NCBI GenBank assembly: GCA_031359995.1
Contig: JANMAT010000108.1
Location: 51,561 to 115,560, forward strand
Direction: 5' to 3'
Length of the DNA: 64,000 bases
Source: JANMAT01 sp031359995
Lineage (GTDB): Bacteria > Actinomycetota > Acidimicrobiia > Acidimicrobiales > Ilumatobacteraceae
The first letter of the stretch is position 1. Each line of letters opens with the position of its first letter. Below are positions 16,593 through 25,619 of the stretch, piece by piece. Position numbers and translations under genes: made by a program. The notes under the pieces were generated by a model. It made no database searches and was not told the origin of the DNA. It saw only the letters and a program-made list of their open reading frames with translations.

Positions 16593-17708
16593 ATGGTGCA
16601 ACCGGCGGAGCCGCCCGTGCTGCCTCACCACGCCAAGGGATGCGTGGCCAACCTCGTGCCCGCCCTGTTGGGGCCGGGTGGCGCCGCCGCGATCCCGGCC
16701 TGGTTCCCGGCGCCGGTGGCCCATGCCCGTCAGGTCGTGCTGCTCGTGCTGGACGGTCTCGGCTGGAACCAGCTCCAGGCGCGGGTGCCACTGGCGCCGG
16801 CCATGCACGCCATGGTCGGGTCGGCCATCACCACGATCGTGCCGTCCACCACGGCCGCCGCCCTGACGTCGATCACCACCGGGCTGGAGCCGGGCGAGCA
16901 CGGCATCGTGGGGTACCGGTTCCCCATGCGGGGTGAGATCCTCAACACGCTGCGGTGGTCCACGCCCACGGGTGACGCCCGCAACCGCATCGACCCCCGC
17001 CGCACCCAGCCCGTGCCGTCGTTCCTGGGTGCATCGGTCCCGGTGGTCACCAAGGCCGAGTTCGCCACCAGCGGGTTCAGCGGCGCCCACCTGGCCGGCA
17101 CCCGCATGCTCGGCTACCGCACGACCTCGACGCTGCTGGTGGAGGTGCGTCGCATGCTCGAGGCGGGGGAGCGGTTCGTCTACGCGTACTACGACGGCAT
17201 CGACAAGATCGCCCACGAGTACGGCTTCGGCCCTCACTACGACGCCGAGGTCGCATTCGTGGACCGGTTGGTGGCCGAGGTGCAGGGCATGCTGCCGCCC
17301 GACGCCGCGTTGCTGGTCACGGCCGACCACGGCCAGGTCGACGTGGGCGACAACATCGTGCGGCTCGATCCGTCGTTGCACCCGCTGCTCACCATGCAAT
17401 CGGGGGAGGGGCGGTTCCGGTGGCTCCACGCCCGCGCCGGCGCCGCCGCCGAACTGCTCGACGCCGCCCGGTCGGCCCACGACCACCACGCCTGGGTGGT
17501 GGGGGTGGACGAGGTGGTGAACGACGGGTGGCTCGGCGCTACGGTGACCGCGACCGCCCGGGCGCGTCTCGGCGACGTGGCCCTGGTGGCTCGTGACCTG
17601 ATCAGCTTCGACGATCCGGCCGACACCGGGCCCTACGAGCTGCGCTGCCGGCACGGGTCGGTCACCGCCGATGAGATGTTGGTCCCCCTGCTCGCCGGCC
17701 GCCGGTGA
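16593..17708 (+). CDS. Alkaline phosphatase superfamily phosphodiesterase/nucleotide pyrophosphatase
   Basis: A 371-residue metal-dependent hydrolase of the alkaline phosphatase fold. The first metal-binding Asp lies in VVLLVLDGLGWNQL and the catalytic Thr in VPSTTAAALTSI. The second metal site is in YYDGIDKIAHEYG and TADHGQVDVGDN, with a late His in RCRHGSVTADE. There is no signal peptide or membrane helix, so it is probably cytoplasmic, and its substrate cannot be told. ATG 16593 is the first start in frame, without a clear ribosome binding site. The next gene follows immediately and may be co-transcribed. Confidence 0.8.
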   Translation: MVQPAEPPVLPHHAKGCVANLVPALLGPGGAAAIPAWFPAPVAHARQVVLLVLDGLGWNQLQARVPLAPAMHAMVGSAITTIVPSTTAAALTSITTGLEPGEHGIVGYRFPMRGEILNTLRWSTPTGDARNRIDPRRTQPVPSFLGASVPVVTKAEFATSGFSGAHLAGTRMLGYRTTSTLLVEVRRMLEAGERFVYAYYDGIDKIAHEYGFGPHYDAEVAFVDRLVAEVQGMLPPDAALLVTADHGQVDVGDNIVRLDPSLHPLLTMQSGEGRFRWLHARAGAAAELLDAARSAHDHHAWVVGVDEVVNDGWLGATVTATARARLGDVALVARDLISFDDPADTGPYELRCRHGSVTADEMLVPLLAGRR

Positions 17709-17731
17709 GCCCGACGACGAGGAGCCCCGCC

Positions 17732-18232
17732 ATGAGCGCGAGCGACGGAACCGACCCGCAGCCGGAGCACGCGGAGCTGATCCAGCCCGGCCGGGAGCAG
17801 CCGACCGACGTGTCGCAGGAGACCGAGTCGGTGGGCCAGCCCGGCAAGGTCATGCGCATCGGCACGATGGTCAAGCAGCTCCTCGACGAGGTGAAGGCCG
17901 CCCCTCTCGACGACGCCAGCCGGGCCCGCCTGGTGGCGATCTACCAGCGGTCGGTCGACGAGCTGGCCGTGGCCCTGTCGCCCGACCTCCAGGAGGAGCT
18001 GCGCAACCTGGCGTTGCCGTTCGAGAACAACTCGCCCAGCGACGCCGAGTTGCGCATCGCCCAGGCCCAGCTCGTCGGGTGGCTCGAGGGTCTGTTCCAC
18101 GGCATCCAGGCGACCCTGTTCGCCCAGCAGCTGGCCGCCCGCCAGCAGCTCGAGCAGATGCGGGGCCAGATCGGCCCGGGCATCCCCCCGGGGCGACCCG
18201 ACGTCGAGGGCCGGCCGGGCACGTACCTGTAG
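17732..18232 (+). CDS. bpa: Bacterial proteasome activator Bpa/PafE
   Basis: An ATP-independent ring-shaped activator that opens the 20S proteasome gate for unfolded substrates. The 166-residue helical protein contains the highly conserved blocks QPGKVMRIGTMVKQLLDEVK, LDDASRARL and PSDAELRIAQAQLVGWLEGL. It ends in GTYL, whereas the mycobacterial protein ends GQYL. This C-terminal tail docks into the proteasome alpha ring. ATG 17732 has GAGGAG at 17719-17724. GTG 17705 overlaps the previous stop and is the alternative. The gene implies that proteasome genes exist elsewhere in the genome; none is in the window. Confidence 0.9.
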   Translation: MSASDGTDPQPEHAELIQPGREQPTDVSQETESVGQPGKVMRIGTMVKQLLDEVKAAPLDDASRARLVAIYQRSVDELAVALSPDLQEELRNLALPFENNSPSDAELRIAQAQLVGWLEGLFHGIQATLFAQQLAARQQLEQMRGQIGPGIPPGRPDVEGRPGTYL

Positions 18233-18289
18233 CGCCGGCCGATCGAGCTCGGGCCCCGGTCACCCTGACCGGCCCGGCGGCCGCGCTGC

Positions 18290-18295
18290 TAGAGT
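18290..18295 (+). promoter_or_regulatory. Putative dnaE -10 element TAGAGT
   Basis: TAGAGT lies in the 202-base gap before dnaE. A weak -35-like CTGACC is at 18265-18270 with a 19-base spacer. The predicted start near 18302 falls inside the palindrome at 18300-18319. Confidence 0.4.
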
Positions 18296-18299
18296 CGGG

Positions 18300-18319
18300 G
18301 AATCACACCGATGTGATTC
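18300..18319. promoter_or_regulatory. Perfect palindrome GAATCACA-CCGA-TGTGATTC upstream of dnaE
   Basis: Two 8-base arms without mismatch surround a 4-base spacer and overlap the predicted transcription start. The shape is that of an operator for a dimeric regulator. The bound protein is unknown. It is not the actinobacterial LexA box. Confidence 0.55.
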
Positions 18320-18350
18320 TCCACAGGGTGTGGACAGCGTCTGTGGACAT
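18317..18350. promoter_or_regulatory. Three DnaA-box-like 9-mers upstream of dnaE
   Basis: TTCTCCACA (18317-18325, plus) and the minus-strand sites CTGTCCACA (18329-18337) and ATGTCCACA (18342-18350) each differ at one base from TTGTCCACA, the high-GC DnaA box. They sit just downstream of the palindrome and share three bases with it. DnaA control of dnaE is an inference. Confidence 0.5.
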
Positions 18351-18434
18351 CCCTGTGCACTGCGGGGTGAGGGCTGCCGCGGGCGATGACGCGACGGCTG
18401 GACCGACACCGGATCGACGAGGAAGGAGCAGGTC

Positions 18435-21400
18435 GTGGGCGATTCGTTCACCCACCTGCACGTGCACACCGAGTACTCGATGCTCGACGGCGCGGCCCGA
18501 CTCGATGATCTGGTGGCCGCGGCGGCCTCCGACGGCCAGCCCGCCATCGGCATCACCGACCACGGCAACATGTACGGGGTCCTCGATTTCTACAAGGAGT
18601 GCCGCACGCGGGGTGTCAAGCCCATCATCGGCACCGAGGCCTACATGGCCTTCGAGACGGGGCTCGCGCGGCCCTCCCGCGGTGGGCGGGGCGACGACTC
18701 CGGCGGCGACGCCGACGGCGGCAAGAAGCTCTACTACCACCTGACGCTCCTGGCCGAGAACGAGATCGGCTACCGCAACCTCATCCAGCTCTCCAGCCTG
18801 GCGTTCATGGAGGGCTACTACTACAAGCCCCGCATGGACTGGGACCTGCTCGAGCGGTACCACGAGGGGCTCATCGCCACCACCGGCTGCCTCGGCGGTC
18901 ACGTGCTGCAGTCGCTCCTCCAGGGCGACGAGCGCGGCGCCACCGCGGCGGCGGCCCGGCTGCAGGACATCTTCGGCAGGAACAACCTCTTCGTCGAGAT
19001 CCAGGACCACGGCCTCGCCGCGCAGAAGCAGACGAACCCGCAGTTGCTCGAGATCGCCCGCACCATCGGCGCGCCGGTGGTGGCCACCAACGACAGCCAC
19101 TACACGCACCGCCACGACTCCGAGTCGCACGACGCCCTGCTGTGCGTGCAGACCGGCGCCCTCATGAGCGACCCGAAGCGGTTCAAGTTCGAGGGCACCG
19201 AGCACTACCTGAAGCCGGCCAACGAGATGCGGTACCTCTTCCGCGAGGTGCCCGAAGCGTGCGACAACACGCTCTGGATCGCCGAACGCGCCGACCTGGA
19301 GATCGAGTTCGGCAAGGCCCAGCTGCCCGAGTTCGCGGTGCCGGATCAGTTCGCCGACGACACGGCCTACCTCGAGCACCTGGCCTGGGAGGGCGCCAAG
19401 ATGCGCTGGGGCGACGTGCTGCCCCAGACCGTCGTCGAACGCGTCGCCTACGAGCTCAAGGTCATCGCCGACATGGGGTTCAGCTCGTACTTCCTCATCG
19501 TCTGGGACCTCATCAAGCACGCCAAGGACACCGGCATCCGCGTCGGGCCCGGCCGTGGGTCGGCCGCCGGGTGCGCGGTCGCCTACTGCCTGCAGATCAC
19601 CGATCTCGACCCGATCCGGTACGACCTGCTGTTCGAGCGCTTCCTGAACCCGAGCCGCGTGTCCATGCCCGACATCGACATGGACTTCGACTCCCGCTAC
19701 CGCGACGAGATGATCCGCTACGCCGCCGAGCGCTACGGCCGTGACCACGTGGCCCAGATCATCACCTTCTCCACCATCAAGGCCCGGGCCGCCGTGCGCG
19801 ACGCCGCCCGCGTGCTCGGTTACCCGTACGGCGTGGGCGACAAGGTCGCCAAGGCCATGCCCCCGTTGGTGATGGGCCGCGACACGCCGCTGTACGCCTG
19901 CCTCGAGGAGTTCCCCAAGTTCGCCGACGGCTACCGGGCCGCCGCCGAGCTGCGCGAGATGTACACGACCGATCCCGACGTGAAGCGCGTGATCGACGTT
20001 GCCCGCGGGCTCGAGGGCCTGCGCCGGGGCGACGGCATCCACGCCGCCGCCGTGGTGATCACCCGCGGTCCCCTCACCGAGTACCTGCCCATCCAGCGCA
20101 AGCCGGAGAACGGCAAGCCGCTCGATGAGTCGCCGGTCGTCACCCAGTACGAGATGCACGGCGTCGAAGAGCTCGGCCTGCTGAAGATGGACTTCCTCGG
20201 TCTGCGCAACCTCGACGTCATCACCGACACCGTCGAGATGATCCGCGCTCGGCGGGATGCCACGTTCGACATCGACACGGTGCCGCTCGACGACAAGGCC
20301 ACCTACGCCCTGCTCACCGCGGGCGACACCATCGGCGTGTTCCAGCTGGAATCGTCGCCCATGCGCGCCCTGCTGCGCGCCCTGGCGCCCAACACGTTCG
20401 AAGACGTGTCCGCCGTGCTCGCGCTCTACCGGCCGGGGCCGATGAGCGTGAACATGCACTACGACTACGCCGACCGCAAGAACGCCCGCAAGCCGGTCGA
20501 GTACTTCCACGAGGACGCCAAGGACGTGCTCGGCGACACGTACGGGCTCATGATCTACCAAGAGTCGGTGATGCGCGTGGCGCAGAAGTTCGCCGGCTAC
20601 TCGCTCGCCGAGGCCGACAACCTTCGGAAGGCCTGCGGGAAGAAGATCAGAGAGATGATGGCCAAGGAGCGCTCCGGCTTCGAGGAGGGCTGTGAGCGCA
20701 CGGGCTACGGGCGGGCGCTGGGTCAGCAGCTGTTCGACGTCATCGAGAAGTTCGCCGACTACGCGTTCAACAAGAGCCACACGTTCGGCTACGGCCTCAT
20801 CACTTACCAGACCGCCTACCTGAAGGCGCACTACCCGGTCGAGTACCTGGCGTGCGTGCTCACGTCGGTGAAGTCGAACCTCGACAAGGCGGCCGTGTAC
20901 CTGGCCGACTGCCGCGCCATCGGGGTGCGGGTGCTGAACCCCGACATCAACCTGTCGACGATGAACTTCGACGCGCTGGCGCCCGACATGATCCCTGAGG
21001 GCGTCGAGCTGGCGGCCAACAGCCCCGGCGCGATCACGTTCGGCCTGTCGGCGGTGCGCAACGTGGGCGAGGGTCTCGTGGAGCTGCTGGTCGCCGACCG
21101 TGTCGCCAACGGCCCCTACAACAGCTTCCACGACTTCGCAGAGCGCGTGCCCGAGCCGGTGCTGAACAAGCGCACGGTTGAGTCGCTCATCAAGGCGGGC
21201 GCCTTCGATCGCCTCGGTCACCCCCGCCGCGGGTTGCTCGCCGTGTTCGAGCAGATCATCGACACCACCGTGGCTCGTCGCCGCGAGCGCGATGCCGGTG
21301 TCATGAGCCTGTTCGGCGATTGGGCTGACGACACCGCGGTGACCGCGGACGCCGGTTTCACCGAGCGCATCGCCGTTCCCGACATGGAGTTCGACAAGAA

Positions 21401-22010
21401 CGCCCGTCTCCGCTTCGAGAAGGAGATGCTCGGCCTCTACGTGTCCGACCATCCGCTCATGGGCATCGAGTGGGCGCTGCGCCGCCGGGCCGACTGCCCG
21501 GTGGCCGACCTGGCCGACAAGCCCGACGGCACCGTCGTCACCGTGGGCGGCGTCATCACCGGCCTGGCCCGCAAGTTCACCAAGAAGGGCGACCCGATGG
21601 CGGTGTTCACCCTGGAAGATCTCGACGCCTCCATCGAGGTCACGGTCTTCCCGAAGTCGATGCTCGAGCACGGCCACAAGCTGGCCGACGACACGGTCGT
21701 GCTCGTCAAGGCCAGGGTCGACAACCGTGACGACACACCCAAGCTGCTGTGCACCGACCTCAACGTGTTCGAGACGAACGACCTCACGTCGTCGGCGCCG
21801 CTGCGGCTGAAGCTGCCGGCGGCCACGCTGTCGGAGCAGCGCATCGAACGACTCAAGCGCGTGCTCGGCGACCATCCGGGTGACTCCCCGGTGTTCGTGC
21901 ACCTCGGCGAGGGCAAGGTCCTGCGCCTCTCCGACCAGTACTGCGTCGACGTGTCCAACGTGGTCGGGGAGCTGCGCGTCGCCTTCGGTCACGACGCGGT
22001 CCTCCTGTAA
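18435..22010 (+). CDS. dnaE: DNA polymerase III alpha subunit DnaE
   Basis: The replicative polymerase catalytic subunit, 1191 residues. The PHP domain at the N-terminus keeps metal-ligand motifs (HLHVHTEYSMLDG, ITDHGNMYG, TNDSHYTHR). The polymerase active site is in GPGRGSAAGCAVAYCL and PDIDMDFDSRYRDEM near residue 410. FNKSHTFGYGLITYQTAYLK and a C-terminal OB domain (VTVGGVITGLARKFTKKGDP) follow. The length and the domain order fit the DnaE1 group rather than the error-prone DnaE2. GTG 18435 has AAGGAG at 18423-18428. The upstream region carries a palindrome and DnaA-box-like sites. Confidence 0.97.
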   Translation: MGDSFTHLHVHTEYSMLDGAARLDDLVAAAASDGQPAIGITDHGNMYGVLDFYKECRTRGVKPIIGTEAYMAFETGLARPSRGGRGDDSGGDADGGKKLYYHLTLLAENEIGYRNLIQLSSLAFMEGYYYKPRMDWDLLERYHEGLIATTGCLGGHVLQSLLQGDERGATAAAARLQDIFGRNNLFVEIQDHGLAAQKQTNPQLLEIARTIGAPVVATNDSHYTHRHDSESHDALLCVQTGALMSDPKRFKFEGTEHYLKPANEMRYLFREVPEACDNTLWIAERADLEIEFGKAQLPEFAVPDQFADDTAYLEHLAWEGAKMRWGDVLPQTVVERVAYELKVIADMGFSSYFLIVWDLIKHAKDTGIRVGPGRGSAAGCAVAYCLQITDLDPIRYDLLFERFLNPSRVSMPDIDMDFDSRYRDEMIRYAAERYGRDHVAQIITFSTIKARAAVRDAARVLGYPYGVGDKVAKAMPPLVMGRDTPLYACLEEFPKFADGYRAAAELREMYTTDPDVKRVIDVARGLEGLRRGDGIHAAAVVITRGPLTEYLPIQRKPENGKPLDESPVVTQYEMHGVEELGLLKMDFLGLRNLDVITDTVEMIRARRDATFDIDTVPLDDKATYALLTAGDTIGVFQLESSPMRALLRALAPNTFEDVSAVLALYRPGPMSVNMHYDYADRKNARKPVEYFHEDAKDVLGDTYGLMIYQESVMRVAQKFAGYSLAEADNLRKACGKKIREMMAKERSGFEEGCERTGYGRALGQQLFDVIEKFADYAFNKSHTFGYGLITYQTAYLKAHYPVEYLACVLTSVKSNLDKAAVYLADCRAIGVRVLNPDINLSTMNFDALAPDMIPEGVELAANSPGAITFGLSAVRNVGEGLVELLVADRVANGPYNSFHDFAERVPEPVLNKRTVESLIKAGAFDRLGHPRRGLLAVFEQIIDTTVARRRERDAGVMSLFGDWADDTAVTADAGFTERIAVPDMEFDKNARLRFEKEMLGLYVSDHPLMGIEWALRRRADCPVADLADKPDGTVVTVGGVITGLARKFTKKGDPMAVFTLEDLDASIEVTVFPKSMLEHGHKLADDTVVLVKARVDNRDDTPKLLCTDLNVFETNDLTSSAPLRLKLPAATLSEQRIERLKRVLGDHPGDSPVFVHLGEGKVLRLSDQYCVDVSNVVGELRVAFGHDAVLL

Positions 22011-22173
22011 GGGACCGACCCGGCGCCCAGCGTGGTGGCCGGTGCACGCCGGTAGAAGGCGTTGTGCTGGTCTTTCCCAACAGGTGGGACAGTCCGCTCG
22101 TTCCGGTTTTCGGTCCAGGTCCGCTCAGTGGCAGAATGGTGGAGTCCCACTACGGGTCCGCCCGTCGGGCAAT

Positions 22174-22193
22174 CGACGCCGGTCCTGGCGTCG
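22174..22193 (+). other. Hairpin CGACGCC-GGTCCT-GGCGTCG in a 240-base gap
   Basis: A perfect 7-bp stem in the 22011-22250 gap, 57 bases before the next start. It may be the end of the dnaE transcript or part of the leader of the hypothetical gene. Nothing else was recognised in this gap. Confidence 0.35.
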
Positions 22194-22250
22194 AGCACAT
22201 GGTGCCGACCACACGGTGCCCGGAAGGAACGCTGGGGAGCGGTAATCACG

Positions 22251-22925
22251 ATGCCGATCGAGGTCTTGACCAAGGATTGCACGGCCCTCACGGACGCCGA
22301 TCTGGCGGAGATGGCTGACATGGGCGCGCAGACGCCCGTCGATTTCGGGGTCGGCCTCCTGTCCAAAGCCAAGGAGGACTGGGTCCTCTCCACCACCGCG
22401 CGGGTCGAGGGGAAGCTCCACGGCTTCACCTTCTCCACGCTGGAGCGCATCGGCGGCACGCCCTGCGTGCTGCTCGGGCTGGTGAGCGTGAAGCGCTCGT
22501 CGAAGCGCGACACGGTGCTCAAGGGCCTCATGGCCGAGGCCTACCACCGGTCCCTCATGGCCTTCCCCGACGAAGACGTCCTCATCGGGGCGCGCTTCGT
22601 CACCCCATCGGGGTTCGAGGCGTTCCGTGCCCTCACCGACGTGGTGCCCCGCCCCGACTACCGCGCCGTGGGTGAAGAGCGGGCCTGGGGTCGCCGCCTG
22701 GCCAAGCGCTTCGGTACGGAGGGCACCTACGAGGAGCAGAGCTTCACGGTGAAGGGCGCCGGTTCGCTGGCCGCCCACGTCGACATCGAATCGTTGAAGC
22801 CCGAGGCCATCGAGGCGAAGATCGTCACCATGTTCAAGGGCCTCAAGCCCAACAAGGGTGACTGCCTCGTGGCCTGCGGTTGGGCCATGGCCGAAGATCT
22901 GCTGAAGCTGGGCGCCCGCCACTGA
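22251..22925 (+). CDS. Hypothetical protein of 224 residues
   Basis: I do not recognise this protein. It starts MPIEVLTKDCTALTDADLAE and is soluble, with no signal peptide or membrane helix. The central stretch FSTLERIGGTPCVLLGLVSV followed by basic KRSSKRDTVLKGLM, and then DEDVLIGARFVTPSGFEAF, loosely recalls acyltransferase-like alternation of strands and helices. I cannot assign a GNAT fold with confidence. ATG 22251 is chosen because the frame upstream lies in a region with a hairpin and atypical codons; a longer version from 22062 is possible. It is followed by a nitroreductase gene after 11 bases, so the two are probably co-transcribed. Confidence 0.65.
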   Translation: MPIEVLTKDCTALTDADLAEMADMGAQTPVDFGVGLLSKAKEDWVLSTTARVEGKLHGFTFSTLERIGGTPCVLLGLVSVKRSSKRDTVLKGLMAEAYHRSLMAFPDEDVLIGARFVTPSGFEAFRALTDVVPRPDYRAVGEERAWGRRLAKRFGTEGTYEEQSFTVKGAGSLAAHVDIESLKPEAIEAKIVTMFKGLKPNKGDCLVACGWAMAEDLLKLGARH

Positions 22926-22936
22926 CGTCGTTCCCC

Positions 22937-23518
22937 GTGCTCGTCCGCGCCCGACGGATGACGCGAGCCTTCGACCGCCGGCCCGTGGAGCCGGCCGTCG
23001 TCGACGCGCTCGTCGCACTGGCCCGGCGCGCCCCCGCGGCGGGCAACACCGACGGGCTCGATTGGGTGGTGCTCGAGGGCGCGGGCACCGCCACGTTCTG
23101 GGACACGACCATGCCGGCCGAGCGGCGGCAGGGCTTCGCCTTCCCCGGGCTGCTCGATGCCCCCGTGGTGCTGGTGCCCGTCGCCGATCCTGGGGCGTAC
23201 GCGACGCGCTACGCCGAGCACGACAAGGCCCGCTCGGGTCTGGCCGATCCGGCGCGCTGGCCGGTGCCCTACTGGTCGATGGACGGGGCGATGGCGGTCA
23301 TGATCGTGCTGCTGGGGGCCGAAGATGCCGGCCTCGGTGCGCTCTGGTTCGGCGTGTTCAACGAGGGCGAGGCGCTGGCAGAGCGGCTGGGCATCCCCGC
23401 CGACCGCCAGATCCTCGGTGCGGTGGCGCTCGGCCACCCGCTCCCGGCCCGCGCCGGCCGATCGGCCGACCGCGCCCGTCGCCCGGTGGCCGAGACCATC
23501 CACCGCGGCGCCTGGTAG
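22937..23518 (+). CDS. Nitroreductase-family FMN enzyme
   Basis: A small (193-residue) FMN-dependent oxidoreductase of the nitroreductase fold. The typical N-terminal block VRARRMTRAFDRRPV is followed by LARRAPAAGNTDGLDWVVLE. The end has GLGALWFGVFNEGEALAERL and ILGAVALGHP. GTG 22937 is chosen so that residues before RRMTRAF, which are part of the fold, are kept; ATG 22958 is the alternative. The substrate is unknown. It lies directly after the hypothetical gene and converges on the DUF255 gene with only 17 bases between. Confidence 0.82.
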   Translation: MLVRARRMTRAFDRRPVEPAVVDALVALARRAPAAGNTDGLDWVVLEGAGTATFWDTTMPAERRQGFAFPGLLDAPVVLVPVADPGAYATRYAEHDKARSGLADPARWPVPYWSMDGAMAVMIVLLGAEDAGLGALWFGVFNEGEALAERLGIPADRQILGAVALGHPLPARAGRSADRARRPVAETIHRGAW

Positions 23519-23535
23519 CGGTGGCGGTCGGGTCG

Positions 23536-25530
23536 TCAGGCGCGCGTCAGCGAGTCGAGCTGGGTGGTCAGCGCCTCGGGCGTGGTGACCGGCGCCTGGC
23601 AGGCGTAACCGTGGCACACGTAGGCCAGGCCGTCGGTGCGCCCCTCCCACAGCGGTGATTCGTAGCGTTCGCCCCACACCACGACGGCGTTGGGCAGGTA
23701 CGGCCGGCGGGCGGCCCGCACCAGATCGGGCCGGTCGCCGGTGATCACGATCTCGGTGGCGCCGCCGCGCCGTTGATCGACCACCGCCAGCAGGTGGGAG
23801 AAGGCCGAGGGCGCCTGGGCCATCACGGCGCCGGCCAGACGCAGGATCTGCTCCGCGTGGTTGGCGTAGCGCGGGTCGCCGGTGAGCACGGCGAGCCGCT
23901 CCAGCCCGTTGGCCGCCATCGAGTTGGCCGACGGCGTGGCGTTGTCCATCAGGTCCTTCTGGCGGGCGACGAGCTCCACCGTGTCGACCGCGGCGGTGTA
24001 CAGCCCGCCGCGCTGGGCGTCCCAGAAGCGGGCCAGCATGGCGTCGGCCACCGTCACCGCCTCGCGGACCCAGCGGGCCTCGCCGGTGGCCGTCGCCAAC
24101 GCCACGAACGCCTCCACGACGGCGGCGTGGTCGGCGGCGAGGGCGTCGTGGCGCGCCCGGCCGGCCGAGCCGGCATCGGCCTGCCACGAGCGGTGCCAGC
24201 GGTCGCCGTCGCGGAGCTCGCCGAGCAGGAACTCGCCGTTGGCCACGGCGGCGGCCAGCCAGTCGGCCCGGTCGAGCACGGCGGCGGCCTCGGCCAGCGT
24301 GGTGAGCATCAGCGCGTTCCACTCGGTGAGGACCTTGTCGTCGAGCCCGGGGCGCCGGCGCCGCTCGCGCGCCTCGAACAGACGGCGCCGCACCGCTTCG
24401 ATGGGGGCGGGGCGCACGAGCTCGCCGCGGGCGTGCCGGCGGTGCAGGATCGAGCGTCCCTCGAAGTTGCCGCCGCCGGTCACACCGAACCAGGCCGAGG
24501 CCGTGCCGGCGTCGGCACCCAGGACAGCCTCGATCTCCTCGGGTGTCCACGTGTGGAACAGGCCCTCGTGGCCACGGCCGTGCTCGTCGGGGGAGTCGGC
24601 GTCCTCGGCCGAGAAGAACCCGCCCTCGGGGTGGCGAAGATCGCGCAGCACGTACCCGATCGTCTCCTCCACGACGAGGCGCCAGTTCGGGTTGCCGGTC
24701 GCCTGATGCCCGTGCAGGTAGATGCGGGCCAGCAGCGCCTGGTCGTAGAGCATCTTCTCGAAGTGGGGCACGAGCCAATGGTCGTCGGTGGAGTAGCGGG
24801 CGAAGCCGCCCCCGAGGTGGTCGTACAGACCGCCCGAGGCCATGGCGTCCAGGGACGTCGTGACCATCTGGAGGGCGTCGGCGCTGCCGTTGGCGGCGTG
24901 GGCCCGCAGCACGAGCTCCAGGCACGTGCTCGACGGGAACTTCGGGGCGCGGCCGAACCCGCCGTCGTCGGCGTCGAACCGCTGGGTCAGCTCACCGAGG
25001 GCGGCGTTGAGCGCGTCGACACCGGGCGTACCCTCGGCCGGCTCCAACCGGCCGGTGCGCCCGATGATCTCGGTGAGCTCGCCGGCCTGGTCGAGCAGGT
25101 CGTGGCGGTTGGTGCGCCACGCCTCGTCGACGGCGTCCATCAACTGCAGGAACGTGGGCTTCGGGTAGTAGGTGCCGCCGTAGAACGGCTGCCCGTCGGG
25201 CGCCATGAACACGGTCATGGGCCAGCCGCCCCGGCCGCTGATCGCCTGCACCGCCTCCATGTAGACGGCGTCCACGTCGGGGCGCTCCTCGCGATCGACC
25301 TTCACGCAGACGAACCGATCGTTCATGGCTGCGGCGACCTCGTCGTCCTCGAAGCACTCGTGGGCCATCACGTGGCACCAGTGGCAGGCCGAGTAGCCCA
25401 CCGAGAGCAGGATCGGGCGGTCCTCGGCGCGGGCCCGCGCGAAGGCCTCGTCACCCCACGGGTACCAGTCGACGGGGTTGTCGCGGTGCTGGCGCAGGTA
25501 GGGCGAGGTCTCCTCGGCGAGCCGGTTCAC
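23536..25530 (-). CDS. Thioredoxin-fold DUF255 protein (YyaL/SPATA20-like)
   Basis: A 664-residue protein with an N-terminal thioredoxin-like domain and a C-terminal six-hairpin glycosidase-like region. The conserved start MNRLAEETSPYLRQHRDNPV and the dithiol motif SACHWCHVMAHECF are diagnostic of the family. A second block reads FGRAPKFPSS. The function of this widespread family is not established. The GTG start at 25530 is preceded by TACCCT at a 6-base spacing, suggesting a leaderless transcript. It is divergent from the diguanylate cyclase gene. Confidence 0.88.
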   Translation of the reverse strand: MNRLAEETSPYLRQHRDNPVDWYPWGDEAFARARAEDRPILLSVGYSACHWCHVMAHECFEDDEVAAAMNDRFVCVKVDREERPDVDAVYMEAVQAISGRGGWPMTVFMAPDGQPFYGGTYYPKPTFLQLMDAVDEAWRTNRHDLLDQAGELTEIIGRTGRLEPAEGTPGVDALNAALGELTQRFDADDGGFGRAPKFPSSTCLELVLRAHAANGSADALQMVTTSLDAMASGGLYDHLGGGFARYSTDDHWLVPHFEKMLYDQALLARIYLHGHQATGNPNWRLVVEETIGYVLRDLRHPEGGFFSAEDADSPDEHGRGHEGLFHTWTPEEIEAVLGADAGTASAWFGVTGGGNFEGRSILHRRHARGELVRPAPIEAVRRRLFEARERRRRPGLDDKVLTEWNALMLTTLAEAAAVLDRADWLAAAVANGEFLLGELRDGDRWHRSWQADAGSAGRARHDALAADHAAVVEAFVALATATGEARWVREAVTVADAMLARFWDAQRGGLYTAAVDTVELVARQKDLMDNATPSANSMAANGLERLAVLTGDPRYANHAEQILRLAGAVMAQAPSAFSHLLAVVDQRRGGATEIVITGDRPDLVRAARRPYLPNAVVVWGERYESPLWEGRTDGLAYVCHGYACQAPVTTPEALTTQLDSLTRA

Positions 25531-25536
25531 CGGGCC

Positions 25537-25542
25537 AGGGTA
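25537..25542 (-). promoter_or_regulatory. -10 element TACCCT, leaderless DUF255 start
   Basis: On the minus strand TACCCT is followed by 6 bases and then GTG 25530. Confidence 0.45.
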
Positions 25543-25619
25543 CGAGACGGTGTCGGCGCCGCGGGTGGCGGGCGGTCGCCGCTGCTCAAGATGCCGGGTC
25601 GCCCGGCCGATGGGTTCCC

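Noticed and set aside
18300..18319. The dnaE palindrome as a LexA (SOS) box
   Set aside because: It lacks the GAAC-N4-GTTC pattern of actinobacterial LexA sites.
18303..21992. Minus-strand open frame of 1229 codons opposite dnaE
   Set aside because: Its translation is a His/Gly/Val/Arg-rich antisense shadow with no family motif, while the plus strand has all DnaE motifs. GC-rich third positions keep this frame open.
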